DNA of 64,000 nucleotides from Erythrobacter sp. Lineage in GTDB: Bacteria; Pseudomonadota; Alphaproteobacteria; Sphingomonadales; Sphingomonadaceae. Shown in pieces: positions 16,567 to 25,157 of the stretch. The notes beneath the pieces are model-generated. The model ran no database searches, was not told the DNA's origin, and was given only the letters and a program-made list of their open reading frames with translations. Location: contig JAPYPR010000010.1 of NCBI GenBank assembly GCA_029937545.1, positions 1 through 64,000 of the forward strand, written 5' to 3'. The position numbers and the translations under genes are program-made. Every line of letters starts with the position of its first letter. Within the stretch, counting starts at the first letter, position 1.

Positions 16567-18945
16567 ATGCTTAAGGGAAATTCGTTACTGTCCAGTTGTG
16601 GCATTGCAATCTGCGCTTCATACGCACTGGCTACGCCTGCTGTTGCACAGGATGTCGTCGAACCGGTATCCGAGGCCGCAGCCGACGTAGAAGATACAGT
16701 CATTGTCGTTACCGCGCGTCGGCGCAACGAGGCGCTGCAGGACGTTCCGATCTCGATCGCGTCGATCGGTGGCGAAGCGCTCGAAAAATCGCAGATCACC
16801 AAACCGGAAGCGCTGGCGGCGCGGGTACCCACGCTTAACATCGCCGTCGGTGGCTCCGGTTCGGGGGGGCAGCTTAGCCTTCGCGGTATCGGTTCCTCGA
16901 ATGTGTCTGCTGCGTTCGATAGTGCAGTCGCGCTTGATTTCGACGGCGTTGTGCTGAGTTCCATGCGCCTGGTCCAGGCAGGGTTCTTCGATGTCGCCCA
17001 GATCGATGTTCTCAAGGGCCCTCAATCCCTCTACTTCGGCAAGAGCGCGACGGCGGGCGTCCTTTCGATCCGATCCGCAGACCCGACTTCGACCTTCGAG
17101 GCTTCGCTGCGGGGATCCTACGAGTTCGAGGAAGAAGGCTATACTGTCGAAGGGTATGTATCCGGCCCGATCAGCGACACGCTCGGCTATCGCGTCGCAG
17201 GCCGTTATAACAAGGTCGACGAGCTCTATTTCAATGCCGCGCCAAATGTTGCCAACCCTTATCGCGGTGAGGAGAACATAAATCTTCGCGGTACACTGGA
17301 ATGGGAGCCGAGCGACGATTTCAAATTCAACATCAAGGCCAATTACGTTGGCCATGAAAACGACGGCGAAATCCGTCACACCCAGATTGACTGCGGCGCG
17401 AACGGCGTTGCCGATCCCCTAGTCTTGCTCGGCGGCGCGGTAGTCGTACCGGCTGGCTATGATTGCGATTCTCTCGACAACACCTTCTGGCTGCCCGATT
17501 CCGCTGAGCCGCTGGGGCTGATGGCACCTCCGGGGATGGATAATAATGGCGGTGTGCCGTTCAATGATACCGACATGTATCTTGTGCGGGCGCGGGCGGA
17601 TATCGCGTTGCAGGACAACCTCTCTCTGGCGTTGGTTACCGGCTACTTCGACTTTGAATCGCGCGGGCAGGATTTCTACGGCTACGGCGGCGTGTTCGGT
17701 GTGGGGACCGATCTCAATCGGAACCGTACGAAACAGTTCAGCCAGGAAATTCGCCTTGCCAGCGACAATGCCGGACCGTTCAACTGGCTTTTGGGTGGTT
17801 TCTACGAGCGGCGCGATATTCTTTTCGAAGCTGCACAGGATGCGGTCAATATCTCGTTCCTGACGCCCGATCCGATTACCGGCGCGACATTCGACTGGCG
17901 CCGTCAACACTACACGACCACCGATGCCTATTCGGTGTTCGGGAGCGTGTTGGTCGAGCCGACGGATCGCCTCGAACTGTCGGCGGGTCTGCGCTACACC
18001 AAGGAAGAGAAGGTCAACCGGATCGAAGTGCCATTTGTTCATGCCGTTCTGTCCGGGGCACCATTCAACTTCCTGGACAGCGGCTTCAAATCTCCGCAAA
18101 TCCGTTTCGAGGACGACAATCTGTCGCCCGAAGTTTCCGTCAAGTATGAAATTTCGGACGATGCCCATGTTTATGCGGCGTACAAAAAGGGGTTCAAATC
18201 CGGCGGTATCGATAACAGCGCACTGCCGTCCAGCGGATTGAGCGACATCGTCGCATCAGGCGATTACTCGCAACTGCTCTTCGGTTCGGAAACCGCCGAA
18301 GGGTTTGAAATTGGCATGAAGAGCATGCTGGCGCAGGATCGTTTGCGCTTTAACCTTTCGCTGTTCAATTATGTCTTTTCCGACCTGCAGATTCAGAGCT
18401 TCGATCCGGTCGCGATCCAGTATAGCACACGCAACGCTGGCGAATTGCGCTCACGCGGGGGCGACATCGATTTAAGCTGGCGCTCGCCAGTCGATGGATT
18501 AACCTTGGCGGCTGCGGTTGCTTATACAGACGCCGAATTCACGGAAACGTACATATCCAATGCCGGGATTGATCTTGAAGGCAGGGAGGCGCCCCGCGCA
18601 CCCAAATGGTCCGGCAATGTTTCGTTCGACTGGTCCATTCCCGTGTCGAACAATCTCGATCTCAGCCTGTTCGGCTTGGCGAATTATTCCGGTTCCTATT
18701 TCGCCGATGCGACAGCGTTCGATGATTATGTGCAGGACGATTACGTAACGCTGGACGCAAACATCACATTGGGAGCGGTGGACGAGAAATGGCGACTGTC
18801 CCTCATCGGCAACAACCTTACCGACAAGATCTATGTCAATCAGGCATCCGGCCGCCCGTTCCGGCAGGCCGGAGTGGGCGATGATCTCGCTCTGACGCAA
18901 AATCGCGGGCGTCAGGTCTTCCTGGAGCTGGCGGTAAAATACTGA
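16567..18945 (+). CDS. TonB-dependent outer-membrane receptor 2
   Basis: The second receptor (792 residues) has a signal peptide of about 28 residues ending ATPAVAQ. A TonB-box region VIVVTARRRNEALQDVPISI follows, then a plug domain with FDVAQIDVLKGPQSLYFGKS, and a 22-strand-type barrel that ends in aromatic Tyr. GGGAGG at 16553-16558 sets the ATG 16567 start, 16 nt after the ligase. It is clearly divergent from receptor 1, so the pair is not a recent tandem duplication. Two receptors in one locus suggest uptake of a scarce hydrophobic compound, or of two related ones. Confidence 0.9.
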   Translation: MLKGNSLLSSCGIAICASYALATPAVAQDVVEPVSEAAADVEDTVIVVTARRRNEALQDVPISIASIGGEALEKSQITKPEALAARVPTLNIAVGGSGSGGQLSLRGIGSSNVSAAFDSAVALDFDGVVLSSMRLVQAGFFDVAQIDVLKGPQSLYFGKSATAGVLSIRSADPTSTFEASLRGSYEFEEEGYTVEGYVSGPISDTLGYRVAGRYNKVDELYFNAAPNVANPYRGEENINLRGTLEWEPSDDFKFNIKANYVGHENDGEIRHTQIDCGANGVADPLVLLGGAVVVPAGYDCDSLDNTFWLPDSAEPLGLMAPPGMDNNGGVPFNDTDMYLVRARADIALQDNLSLALVTGYFDFESRGQDFYGYGGVFGVGTDLNRNRTKQFSQEIRLASDNAGPFNWLLGGFYERRDILFEAAQDAVNISFLTPDPITGATFDWRRQHYTTTDAYSVFGSVLVEPTDRLELSAGLRYTKEEKVNRIEVPFVHAVLSGAPFNFLDSGFKSPQIRFEDDNLSPEVSVKYEISDDAHVYAAYKKGFKSGGIDNSALPSSGLSDIVASGDYSQLLFGSETAEGFEIGMKSMLAQDRLRFNLSLFNYVFSDLQIQSFDPVAIQYSTRNAGELRSRGGDIDLSWRSPVDGLTLAAAVAYTDAEFTETYISNAGIDLEGREAPRAPKWSGNVSFDWSIPVSNNLDLSLFGLANYSGSYFADATAFDDYVQDDYVTLDANITLGAVDEKWRLSLIGNNLTDKIYVNQASGRPFRQAGVGDDLALTQNRGRQVFLELAVKY

Positions 18946-18986
18946 ACGCGTGGAAACGAAAGAACGGAAAGTGAAGAGGTGCGATC

Positions 18987-20525
18987 ATGGTTGAGACACT
19001 GACAGGGACGAACCGGTCGAAAGGGATGTCCTACCAGGAGCTTTTGAAGGCCGATTCCAAACGCGTACCATCTTCCCTGAAGAAGCAATCGCCAGCGGAG
19101 GATGCCCCCCTTTCGATTGAAGTGGAGCGATATTTCTCCCGCGAATTCCATGAGCTGGAAGTCGAAAAACTCTGGAGTCGCGTGTGGCAGCTTGCCTGCC
19201 ATGAAGACGATATCCCGAACGTCGGTGATGTGCTGAATTATGATATCGCATCAAAGTCCTACATTGTAGTCAGGACCGGCGAAGACGAATTTTCGGCCTA
19301 CCCCAACGCTTGCCGCCATCGCGGCCGCCAACTTGTCGATTGTCGTAAGAAGGGGCTAGGCGTCTTGCGCTGCCCCTTCCACGGCTGGTCGTGGAGCCTT
19401 GATGGAAAGCTCAAGGAAGTTCCCTGCCAATGGGACTTTCCCGGCGTAAGCGAAGAGACTCATTCCCTGCCGAGGGTGCAAACCGGGCGCTGGGGCGGTT
19501 TCGTCTTCATCAATCCCGATCCCGATGCCGAACCGCTCGAAGAATTTCTCGGCGGTATCGACGAGCACTGGACCACGCTTCCTTTCGAGCGGCGATACAA
19601 GGCCGTTCATGTTGCGAAGAAACTGCCCTGTAACTGGAAGATTGCGCAGGAAGCCTTCATGGAATCCTATCACGTGATCGCCACCCACCCGACATTGCTG
19701 CTCGAAATGGGGGATGCGAATTCGCAGTATGACAGCTTCGGCGTTCTCTCTCGCGCGATCTCGCCTCAGGGCATTGCCAGCCCGCATATCGACACTGATC
19801 TTGCCGGTGAGCCGCATGACGACACCACGCCGTTCACCGCCTATCGCCATCCGGTAACCGGCGATTTTTACGAACGGCTGGAAGAAGACCGGATCCGGCT
19901 GACCAAAAAGGATGGCCGCACCGGTATTTTCAACTCGAACGCAGAACCGTTGGAAGGCGAACTGGACAATGCCGACCAGCATATCTGCAATTGGTTCGGC
20001 GGCCGGCTGACACCCGATATGGAAGCCGACAAGCACCCCTTTGGAGCATTGCCGGTGGCGGAGGCTAGGGCCAGGCGCGCGGAAGCCAAGAGGGACCAAT
20101 TACGGCCCCTGATGGGTGACGAGATTGACAAGGTCTGTGACGCAGAGCTGGTCGATTCCATTTATTACAGCATCTTCCCCAATATCAGCCCATGGGGATG
20201 CTATAATCCCATTTTTTACCGCTTCCGGCCCGACGGCGACAATACGGAGCAGTGCATTCACGAAGTTATGTTCATGATGCCGGTTCCCGAAGGGCAGGAA
20301 CGGCCCGCGCCAGCCCAAATCCACTGGCTGGACATAGATGACGATTACATGGACGCACCCGAACTGGATCGTCTGGCCAAGGTGTTCAACCAAGATCAGA
20401 TCAATCTGCGCGCCGTGCAGCAGGGCTTGCACAGCATTCCGGATGGACGGGTAACGCTGGCCGAATATCAGGAAACCAAAATCCGTCATTTCCACGCCAA
20501 TCTGAACGAATGGCTGGGGCTTTAG
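18987..20525 (+). CDS. Rieske non-haem iron oxygenase, alpha subunit
   Basis: This 512-residue ring-hydroxylating-type oxygenase carries the Rieske 2Fe-2S ligands in ACRHRGRQL and CPFHGWSW (about residues 108-132). The mononuclear iron site includes the two His of MESYHVIATHP (about 225-235). The protein is longer than many alpha subunits (about 420-460). It starts after AAGAGG at good spacing, 41 nt after receptor 2. No small beta subunit, ferredoxin or reductase gene follows. It may therefore be a homo-oligomeric oxygenase, such as the KshA or carnitine/choline-type oxygenases, with an unlinked reductase. It should hydroxylate a pathway intermediate; the site is unknown. Confidence 0.9.
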   Translation: MVETLTGTNRSKGMSYQELLKADSKRVPSSLKKQSPAEDAPLSIEVERYFSREFHELEVEKLWSRVWQLACHEDDIPNVGDVLNYDIASKSYIVVRTGEDEFSAYPNACRHRGRQLVDCRKKGLGVLRCPFHGWSWSLDGKLKEVPCQWDFPGVSEETHSLPRVQTGRWGGFVFINPDPDAEPLEEFLGGIDEHWTTLPFERRYKAVHVAKKLPCNWKIAQEAFMESYHVIATHPTLLLEMGDANSQYDSFGVLSRAISPQGIASPHIDTDLAGEPHDDTTPFTAYRHPVTGDFYERLEEDRIRLTKKDGRTGIFNSNAEPLEGELDNADQHICNWFGGRLTPDMEADKHPFGALPVAEARARRAEAKRDQLRPLMGDEIDKVCDAELVDSIYYSIFPNISPWGCYNPIFYRFRPDGDNTEQCIHEVMFMMPVPEGQERPAPAQIHWLDIDDDYMDAPELDRLAKVFNQDQINLRAVQQGLHSIPDGRVTLAEYQETKIRHFHANLNEWLGL

Positions 20526-20577
20526 GCTTTGGCGCAGTCCCTTTTCATTCGCGCTTCCGATATTACGAGGTCAGATC

Positions 20578-21570
20578 ATGAATAAACCGGCATCTTCGCC
20601 TTCGCTCTCGCCCGATATGGCGCGGACCATTTACCGCAAGGCCTATCTTATTAACCGGACGGACGAGCGGTTTCGTGCGATGCTGACCAATGGCGAACTG
20701 GCGGTCGCTTATTATCCCGTTCGGGGGCACGAGGTGATCGCTGCCGCGGCGATGGCGGCGCTCGAGACAGAGGATTACCTCGTCACCACCTATCGCGGGC
20801 TTCACGATGCGCTGGGCAAGGGTATTCCTTCGCGCCTGCTTTGGGCCGAGTTTGCGGGCAAGCGAACAGGCACCTGCAAGGGCAAGGGAGGTCCGATGCA
20901 CATCACCCATCCCGAAACGGGCGTCATGGTCACCACCGGGATCGTGGGGTCGGGTATTCCGATCGCCAACGGACTGGCGATGTCATCGCAAATTCGCGGC
21001 GAAAACCGCGTGGCGGTGGCGAGCTTCGGCGACGGGGCCAGCAATATCGGTGCGTTCCATGAAGCGCTTAACATGGCATCTGTGTGGAAACTGCCGGTGA
21101 TCTTCCTGTGCCAAAACAACCAATATGCCGAGCATACGGCGCTCGCGGCCGGCACATCGGTATCCAGCATCGCGGAACGCGCGGCGGGGTATGGCATGCC
21201 GGGTGTGTCCTGCGACGGTCTCGACCCAGCCAGTGTTTATGAAGCAATGAGCGAAGCGGTCAGCCGGGCGCGTGCCGGTGACGGCCCGACCCTGCTCGAA
21301 GCGCGCACTTTCAGGTTGCTGGGGCATATCTTCGGCGCGGACTTTAGCTATGTCCCCAAGGAAGACCTGAGCGCCGCGGAAGAACGTGCCAGCATGACGA
21401 AGCTACGCCAGTGGTTCAGCGAACGACAGGTATCCGAGAAAGAACTGACACAGATCGAGGAGGACGTCGATGCCGAGATCGACGAGGCTGTCGCCTTCGC
21501 TCTGGAAAGCGAACCGCCCGACCCGGACGATATCAGGTTCGATATCTATGAAACGGAGCAAGCGGCATGA
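20578..21570 (+). CDS. thiamine-diphosphate-dependent dehydrogenase E1, alpha subunit
   Basis: This 330-residue E1-alpha resembles pyruvate/acetoin dehydrogenase subunits. The ThDP-Mg motif is GDGASNIGAFHEALNM (about 148-163), followed by IFLCQNNQYAEHT. The phosphorylation-loop analogue RLLGHIFGADFSYVPKED is also present. With the beta subunit it would decarboxylate a 2-oxo acid or cleave an acyloin and pass the acyl group to a lipoyl arm. It overlaps the beta-subunit gene by 4 nt. Assignment to pyruvate or acetoin specifically is not justified; the locus suggests a pathway-specific 2-oxo acid or ketol. Confidence 0.88.
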   Translation: MNKPASSPSLSPDMARTIYRKAYLINRTDERFRAMLTNGELAVAYYPVRGHEVIAAAAMAALETEDYLVTTYRGLHDALGKGIPSRLLWAEFAGKRTGTCKGKGGPMHITHPETGVMVTTGIVGSGIPIANGLAMSSQIRGENRVAVASFGDGASNIGAFHEALNMASVWKLPVIFLCQNNQYAEHTALAAGTSVSSIAERAAGYGMPGVSCDGLDPASVYEAMSEAVSRARAGDGPTLLEARTFRLLGHIFGADFSYVPKEDLSAAEERASMTKLRQWFSERQVSEKELTQIEEDVDAEIDEAVAFALESEPPDPDDIRFDIYETEQAA

Positions 21571-22565
21571 GCGCGGAGAAAACAAGTTTTGCACAGGCGT
21601 TGAACGCGGCGCTCGATGACGCGATGGCGGATGACGAGAACGTCATCATGCTGGGCGAGGACGTTGCCGATGAACAGGGCGGTGGCGTGTTCAAGGTCAG
21701 CAAGGGGCTATCGGGCAAATATGGCACGAAGCGTGTGCGCTCTACACCCATCTCCGAGCAGGCGATAATCGGGGCCGCTGTCGGCGCAGCCATCACCGGC
21801 ATGCGCCCTGTGGCCGAGATCATGCTGATGAACTTCATCACTGTGGCTATGGACCAACTGGTCAACCACGCTGCGAAGCTGCGGTTCATGTCTGGCGGAC
21901 AGACGAATGTTCCTCTGGTCGTGCGCACGACCACCGGTGCGGGCGTGGGTTTTGGCGGGCAGCATTCCGATATGCTGGAAGCCTGGTTCGCGCATGTTCC
22001 GGGGATGAAGATCGCCACCGCATCCAATCCGGCCGATGCCTATGGCCTGATGCGTTCGGCAATCGACGATGAGGACCCAACCATTCTGATCGAGAATATC
22101 ACCCATTACGGAATGACCGGTCCGGCTGCCGTGCCGGGCTACCGCGTGCCGCTGGGTAAGGCGGCGATTTCGCGCGAGGGCGGGGACGTTACTCTCATAA
22201 CCTATGGCCGGGGCGTTGGCGATTGCCTGAAGGCGGCGGACCAGCTTGCCGATGAAGGCATCGAGGCGGAAGTGATCGATCTGCGCACCGTATCGCCCTG
22301 GGACGAGGAAGCAGTCCTGTCCTCGGTCGCCAAGACCAAGCGCGCGGTGATCGTGCACGAAGCAGTGCGTCCGTTCGGTGCTGGCGCAGAAATCTCCTCG
22401 CGCATTCACGAGGAACTGTTCGGTGAACTGGCGGGACCGGTCCGGCGGGTTGCGTCCTATCCATCGCCCGTTCCCTTTGCAAAACCGCTGGAAACGGCCT
22501 TTCTCTACAGCGTCGCGGACATCGTCCATGCAGCGCGTGAAACCACCCAGAAGAAAGTACAGTAA
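21567..22565 (+). CDS. thiamine-diphosphate-dependent dehydrogenase E1, beta subunit
   Basis: This 332-residue transketolase-like E1-beta contains the pyrimidine-binding domain (MLGEDVADEQGGGVFKVSKG at about 29-48; FGGQHSDMLEAWFAHVPGM). A C-terminal transketolase domain ends IVHAARETT. It completes a heterotetrameric E1 with the preceding gene and is fused to it by an ATGA overlap. Its stop overlaps the start of a lipoyl-domain gene (TAATG). No dihydrolipoyl acyltransferase core or dihydrolipoamide dehydrogenase follows, which is unlike ordinary acetoin or pyruvate dehydrogenase operons. Confidence 0.88.
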   Translation: MSAEKTSFAQALNAALDDAMADDENVIMLGEDVADEQGGGVFKVSKGLSGKYGTKRVRSTPISEQAIIGAAVGAAITGMRPVAEIMLMNFITVAMDQLVNHAAKLRFMSGGQTNVPLVVRTTTGAGVGFGGQHSDMLEAWFAHVPGMKIATASNPADAYGLMRSAIDDEDPTILIENITHYGMTGPAAVPGYRVPLGKAAISREGGDVTLITYGRGVGDCLKAADQLADEGIEAEVIDLRTVSPWDEEAVLSSVAKTKRAVIVHEAVRPFGAGAEISSRIHEELFGELAGPVRRVASYPSPVPFAKPLETAFLYSVADIVHAARETTQKKVQ

Positions 22566-22795
22566 TGAGCGTAGAAGTTCGCATACCCAAGCTTGGCATG
22601 AGCACGGAAACCGCCACCCTTTCCGAATGGTACGTCGAAAACGGCGCGCAGATAACCAAGGGTGCGCCGCTATATGCAGTTGAAACTGATAAATCGACCA
22701 CCGAAGTGGACGCACCCGCCGACGGACAGGTCGAGATCATCGGCGAAATCGATGCCGAATACGAAGTGGGTGCCTTGATCGCGCGGATTACCTGA
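22565..22795 (+). CDS. stand-alone biotinyl/lipoyl-domain carrier protein
   Basis: This 76-residue protein consists of one lipoyl/biotinyl domain. The modified Lys lies in the turn VETDKSTTEVDAPADGQVEI (about 38-57). ETDK fits lipoylation and differs from the AMKM turn of biotin carriers. A normal E2 would continue with a peripheral-subunit-binding domain and a catalytic acyltransferase of about 230 residues; here the gene simply stops and the next one begins. It is therefore a mobile lipoyl arm, probably served by the E1 encoded just upstream. The acyl acceptor enzyme is not encoded nearby. Confidence 0.85.
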   Translation: MSVEVRIPKLGMSTETATLSEWYVENGAQITKGAPLYAVETDKSTTEVDAPADGQVEIIGEIDAEYEVGALIARIT

Positions 22796-22824
22796 ACATG
22801 GGGAAACAGCGGAGTAGGAACCAG

Positions 22825-23235
22825 ATGGATGACGATATTTTTATCAGCGCGGAAGGGGGCAAAGCCCGGATTGTTGCGGGAAAGCACCGGCAAACCGGAC
22901 AAGTAGTCTTTCCAAGGCCGCAAGGGACAGAAGAAGAGGACTTCCAACGGATCGAGTTGCCGCTAAGCGGCACATTGTGGACCTATACGGTCCAGCGCAT
23001 TCCGCCGAAGAACCCGCCATTTGTAGGTGTAAACAGTCCCGAAGACTACCAGCCCTATGCCGTGGGCTATATCCAGTTCGGCGATCAGGTAATGATCGAA
23101 GGCCGGATCGCGGGCGACCCTGATAGTCTTGAGATCGGTATGCGGATGGACAGCGTACCCCTGTCATTCCCTACTCCAGATGGGGCAGAGATGACGACAT
23201 ATGCCTTCGCACCGGCAAATGGGAGCAGATCATGA
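22825..23235 (+). CDS. DUF35 OB-fold protein lacking zinc-ribbon cysteines
   Basis: This 136-residue DUF35-type protein is the usual partner of thiolase-like aldolases and ketosynthases. The OB-fold signatures are GTLWTYTVQRIPPK and YQPYAVGYIQFGDQVMIEGR. The N-terminal part normally carries a four-Cys zinc ribbon (C-x2-C-G...FP), but here reads GKHRQTGQVVFPRP with no Cys in the whole protein. ATG 22825 is chosen because GGAGTAGGA precedes it; ATG 22798 has no ribosome site. The stop overlaps the thiolase-like gene by 4 nt. In steroid side-chain degradation the analogous DUF35 domain of ChsH2 activates the aldolase Ltp2. Confidence 0.82.
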   Translation: MDDDIFISAEGGKARIVAGKHRQTGQVVFPRPQGTEEEDFQRIELPLSGTLWTYTVQRIPPKNPPFVGVNSPEDYQPYAVGYIQFGDQVMIEGRIAGDPDSLEIGMRMDSVPLSFPTPDGAEMTTYAFAPANGSRS

Positions 23236-24377
23236 ACGACGTGTATGTGATAGGGGCAGGTATCCACCCATTCGGACGGCATGAGGGGAAGACCGGTCTC
23301 GACCTCGGGGTCGATGCGACGAAGCTGGCGGTGGAAGACAGCGGAATCGCGTGGGAAGATGTAGAGGCAGCGTTTGGTGGTTCCTCGGCCTCCGGCAATG
23401 CGGATGCCGTGCTTCCGCGCATGGGCCTGACCGGGATTCAATTCATCAACGTGGCCAACGGCTGTGCCACAGGCGGTTCTTCCGTTCTGTCTGCCTACTG
23501 GGCTATCAAGGCGGGGGAATTCGAAACGGCCTTGGCGGTCGGGTTCGACAAACATCCGCGCGGATCGTTCAATCCCGATCCGGTCAGATATGGCCTGCCG
23601 CAGTGGTACGGTGAAACTGGTATGATGCTGACAACCCAGTTCTTTGCGATGAAGATCCAGCGATACATGCACGATTACGGGATTTCTACTAAATCGCTGG
23701 CGAAGGTCGCTGCCAAGGCGTTTCACAACGGTTCGAAGACCCCCCATGCCTGGCGCCGCACACCGATGGATGCCGATACCGTGCTTCAATCACGTATGAT
23801 CAGCGATCCGTTGACGCAATATATGTTTTGCAGCCCATCGGAGGGCGGGGTCGCCCTGATCCTGGCGTCTGAGAAGAAGGCACGCCAACTCGGACGTACC
23901 CAGGTCAAGCTTCGTGCGGCTGCGCTCAAGACCCGGCCGGAAAACAGTTTCGAGGTCTTCTCTCCCTCGCTATCGGTCGAGCGGGGCGAAACGCCGACCA
24001 TGCTGGCAGCTCGCGCAGCTTTCGAGAAGGCGGGGGTGGGCCCTGAAGATATCGATATCGCCCAGGTCCAGGATACCGAGAGCGGCGCTGAAATCATGCA
24101 TATGGCCGAGAACGGCTTTTGCCGAGACGGAGAACAGGAACAATGGATTGCCGAGGGACGCACTGCGATCGGCGGTGAATTGCCGGTCAATACGGATGGG
24201 GGCTGTATTGCCTGCGGGGAACCGATCGGCGCTTCGGGCCTGCGGCAGGTTTATGAAAATGTCCTCCAACTTCGCGGTCAGGCAGAAAACCGGCAAGTCG
24301 AAGGCGCCCGGTTGGCTTTTTCACAGGTCTATGGCGCGCCAGGGCTTTCGGCGGTCGCAATCCTCGAGAAAGGATAG
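23232..24377 (+). CDS. thiolase-like protein (Ltp2-type aldolase / SCP2-thiolase family)
   Basis: This 381-residue thiolase-fold protein has NGCATGGSSVLSAYWAIKAG (about 76-95) at the nucleophile loop. It differs from true thiolases at the other two catalytic positions. The conserved Gly-His-Pro loop is CGEPIGASGLRQ, with Glu for His, and the final Cys loop is replaced by QVYGAPGL with a Tyr. Such changes are known in the Ltp2 retro-aldolases that release a ketone and a short acyl-CoA from branched beta-hydroxyacyl-CoA. Overlap with the DUF35 gene supports a complex. I favour aldolase over thiolase; the older name would be lipid-transfer protein or acetyl-CoA acetyltransferase. Confidence 0.82.
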   Translation: MNDVYVIGAGIHPFGRHEGKTGLDLGVDATKLAVEDSGIAWEDVEAAFGGSSASGNADAVLPRMGLTGIQFINVANGCATGGSSVLSAYWAIKAGEFETALAVGFDKHPRGSFNPDPVRYGLPQWYGETGMMLTTQFFAMKIQRYMHDYGISTKSLAKVAAKAFHNGSKTPHAWRRTPMDADTVLQSRMISDPLTQYMFCSPSEGGVALILASEKKARQLGRTQVKLRAAALKTRPENSFEVFSPSLSVERGETPTMLAARAAFEKAGVGPEDIDIAQVQDTESGAEIMHMAENGFCRDGEQEQWIAEGRTAIGGELPVNTDGGCIACGEPIGASGLRQVYENVLQLRGQAENRQVEGARLAFSQVYGAPGLSAVAILEKG

Positions 24378-24455
24378 CTTTGCATGGTTGCGTATATCAG
24401 GGTTGGAATGCATAGTTGCAAGGGATGATCTTGTCGGCTCCGGATACCCAATGAT

Positions 24456-25157
24456 TTGCTGAATATCCAAACAACTTACGATAGTCCCGGGATGGCTGAA
24501 AGGCGTCGGCGGATTCTCCATGAAACCCGCAAGCTCATCAATGAAGAGGGACTGGAGGGGTTCAGCATGCGGGAACTCAGCAAGCGGGCTAATGTCGCGC
24601 CCAAGACCCTTTATAATGCTTTCGGCGACCGGGATCGACTGATCGGCTTGGCTATTCGCGAAATGTATGATGCTTTGCGCTACAACGTAAAGTTCAAGAC
24701 GTCCGACAAAACGCTTTCCGGCCTGCTAGATCGGGCCATTGTATTGAACCGGGGCAATCTGAAGGCGCGCAATTACGCAAAAGCGGTAGCGACAATCTAT
24801 TTCGCCCCCGGAACACATTTGGAGTTGCGCGATATTCTGCAGGAGATGGCAGTCGGCAAGACCAGCGAATGGCTGGCCGATCTCCGCACGAAAGGGCAGC
24901 TTCATGACTGGGTCGATATCGAACATCTGACGCGGCACATGGCCAACATGGAATATGCCCTGATTCTGGACTGGGCGACCGGGAGGGTAAAGGACTCAGA
25001 ATACCTGTTTCGCTTTGCCGAAATCGTGCTTTTCAGTGCGCTGGCTTCGACACGGGGCGAAGTTTACGAAACCGCGCGGACAATGATGGTCCGCATGGCC
25101 GAAACCCGCGAGGTTCCCTCATTCGGAAACCCGGTTATCGGCCACCAGAGTTCGTAA
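24456..25157 (+). CDS. TetR-family transcriptional regulator
   Basis: This 233-residue one-component regulator has an N-terminal helix-turn-helix (about 17-63) containing GFSMRELSKRANVAPKTLYN and a helical ligand-binding domain behind it. TTG 24456 is used so that the YDSPGMAERRRRIL extension, usual in this sphingomonad group, is included; ATG 24492 is the alternative. It lies 78 nt after the thiolase-like gene on the same strand and closes the catabolic locus. It probably represses that locus until a substrate or CoA-ester binds. The operator was not identified with confidence. Confidence 0.88.
   Translation: MLNIQTTYDSPGMAERRRRILHETRKLINEEGLEGFSMRELSKRANVAPKTLYNAFGDRDRLIGLAIREMYDALRYNVKFKTSDKTLSGLLDRAIVLNRGNLKARNYAKAVATIYFAPGTHLELRDILQEMAVGKTSEWLADLRTKGQLHDWVDIEHLTRHMANMEYALILDWATGRVKDSEYLFRFAEIVLFSALASTRGEVYETARTMMVRMAETREVPSFGNPVIGHQSS

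Noticed and set aside
23232-24377. Ordinary acetyl-CoA acetyltransferase
   Set aside because: The conserved catalytic His and second Cys are replaced, and the gene is coupled to a DUF35 partner.
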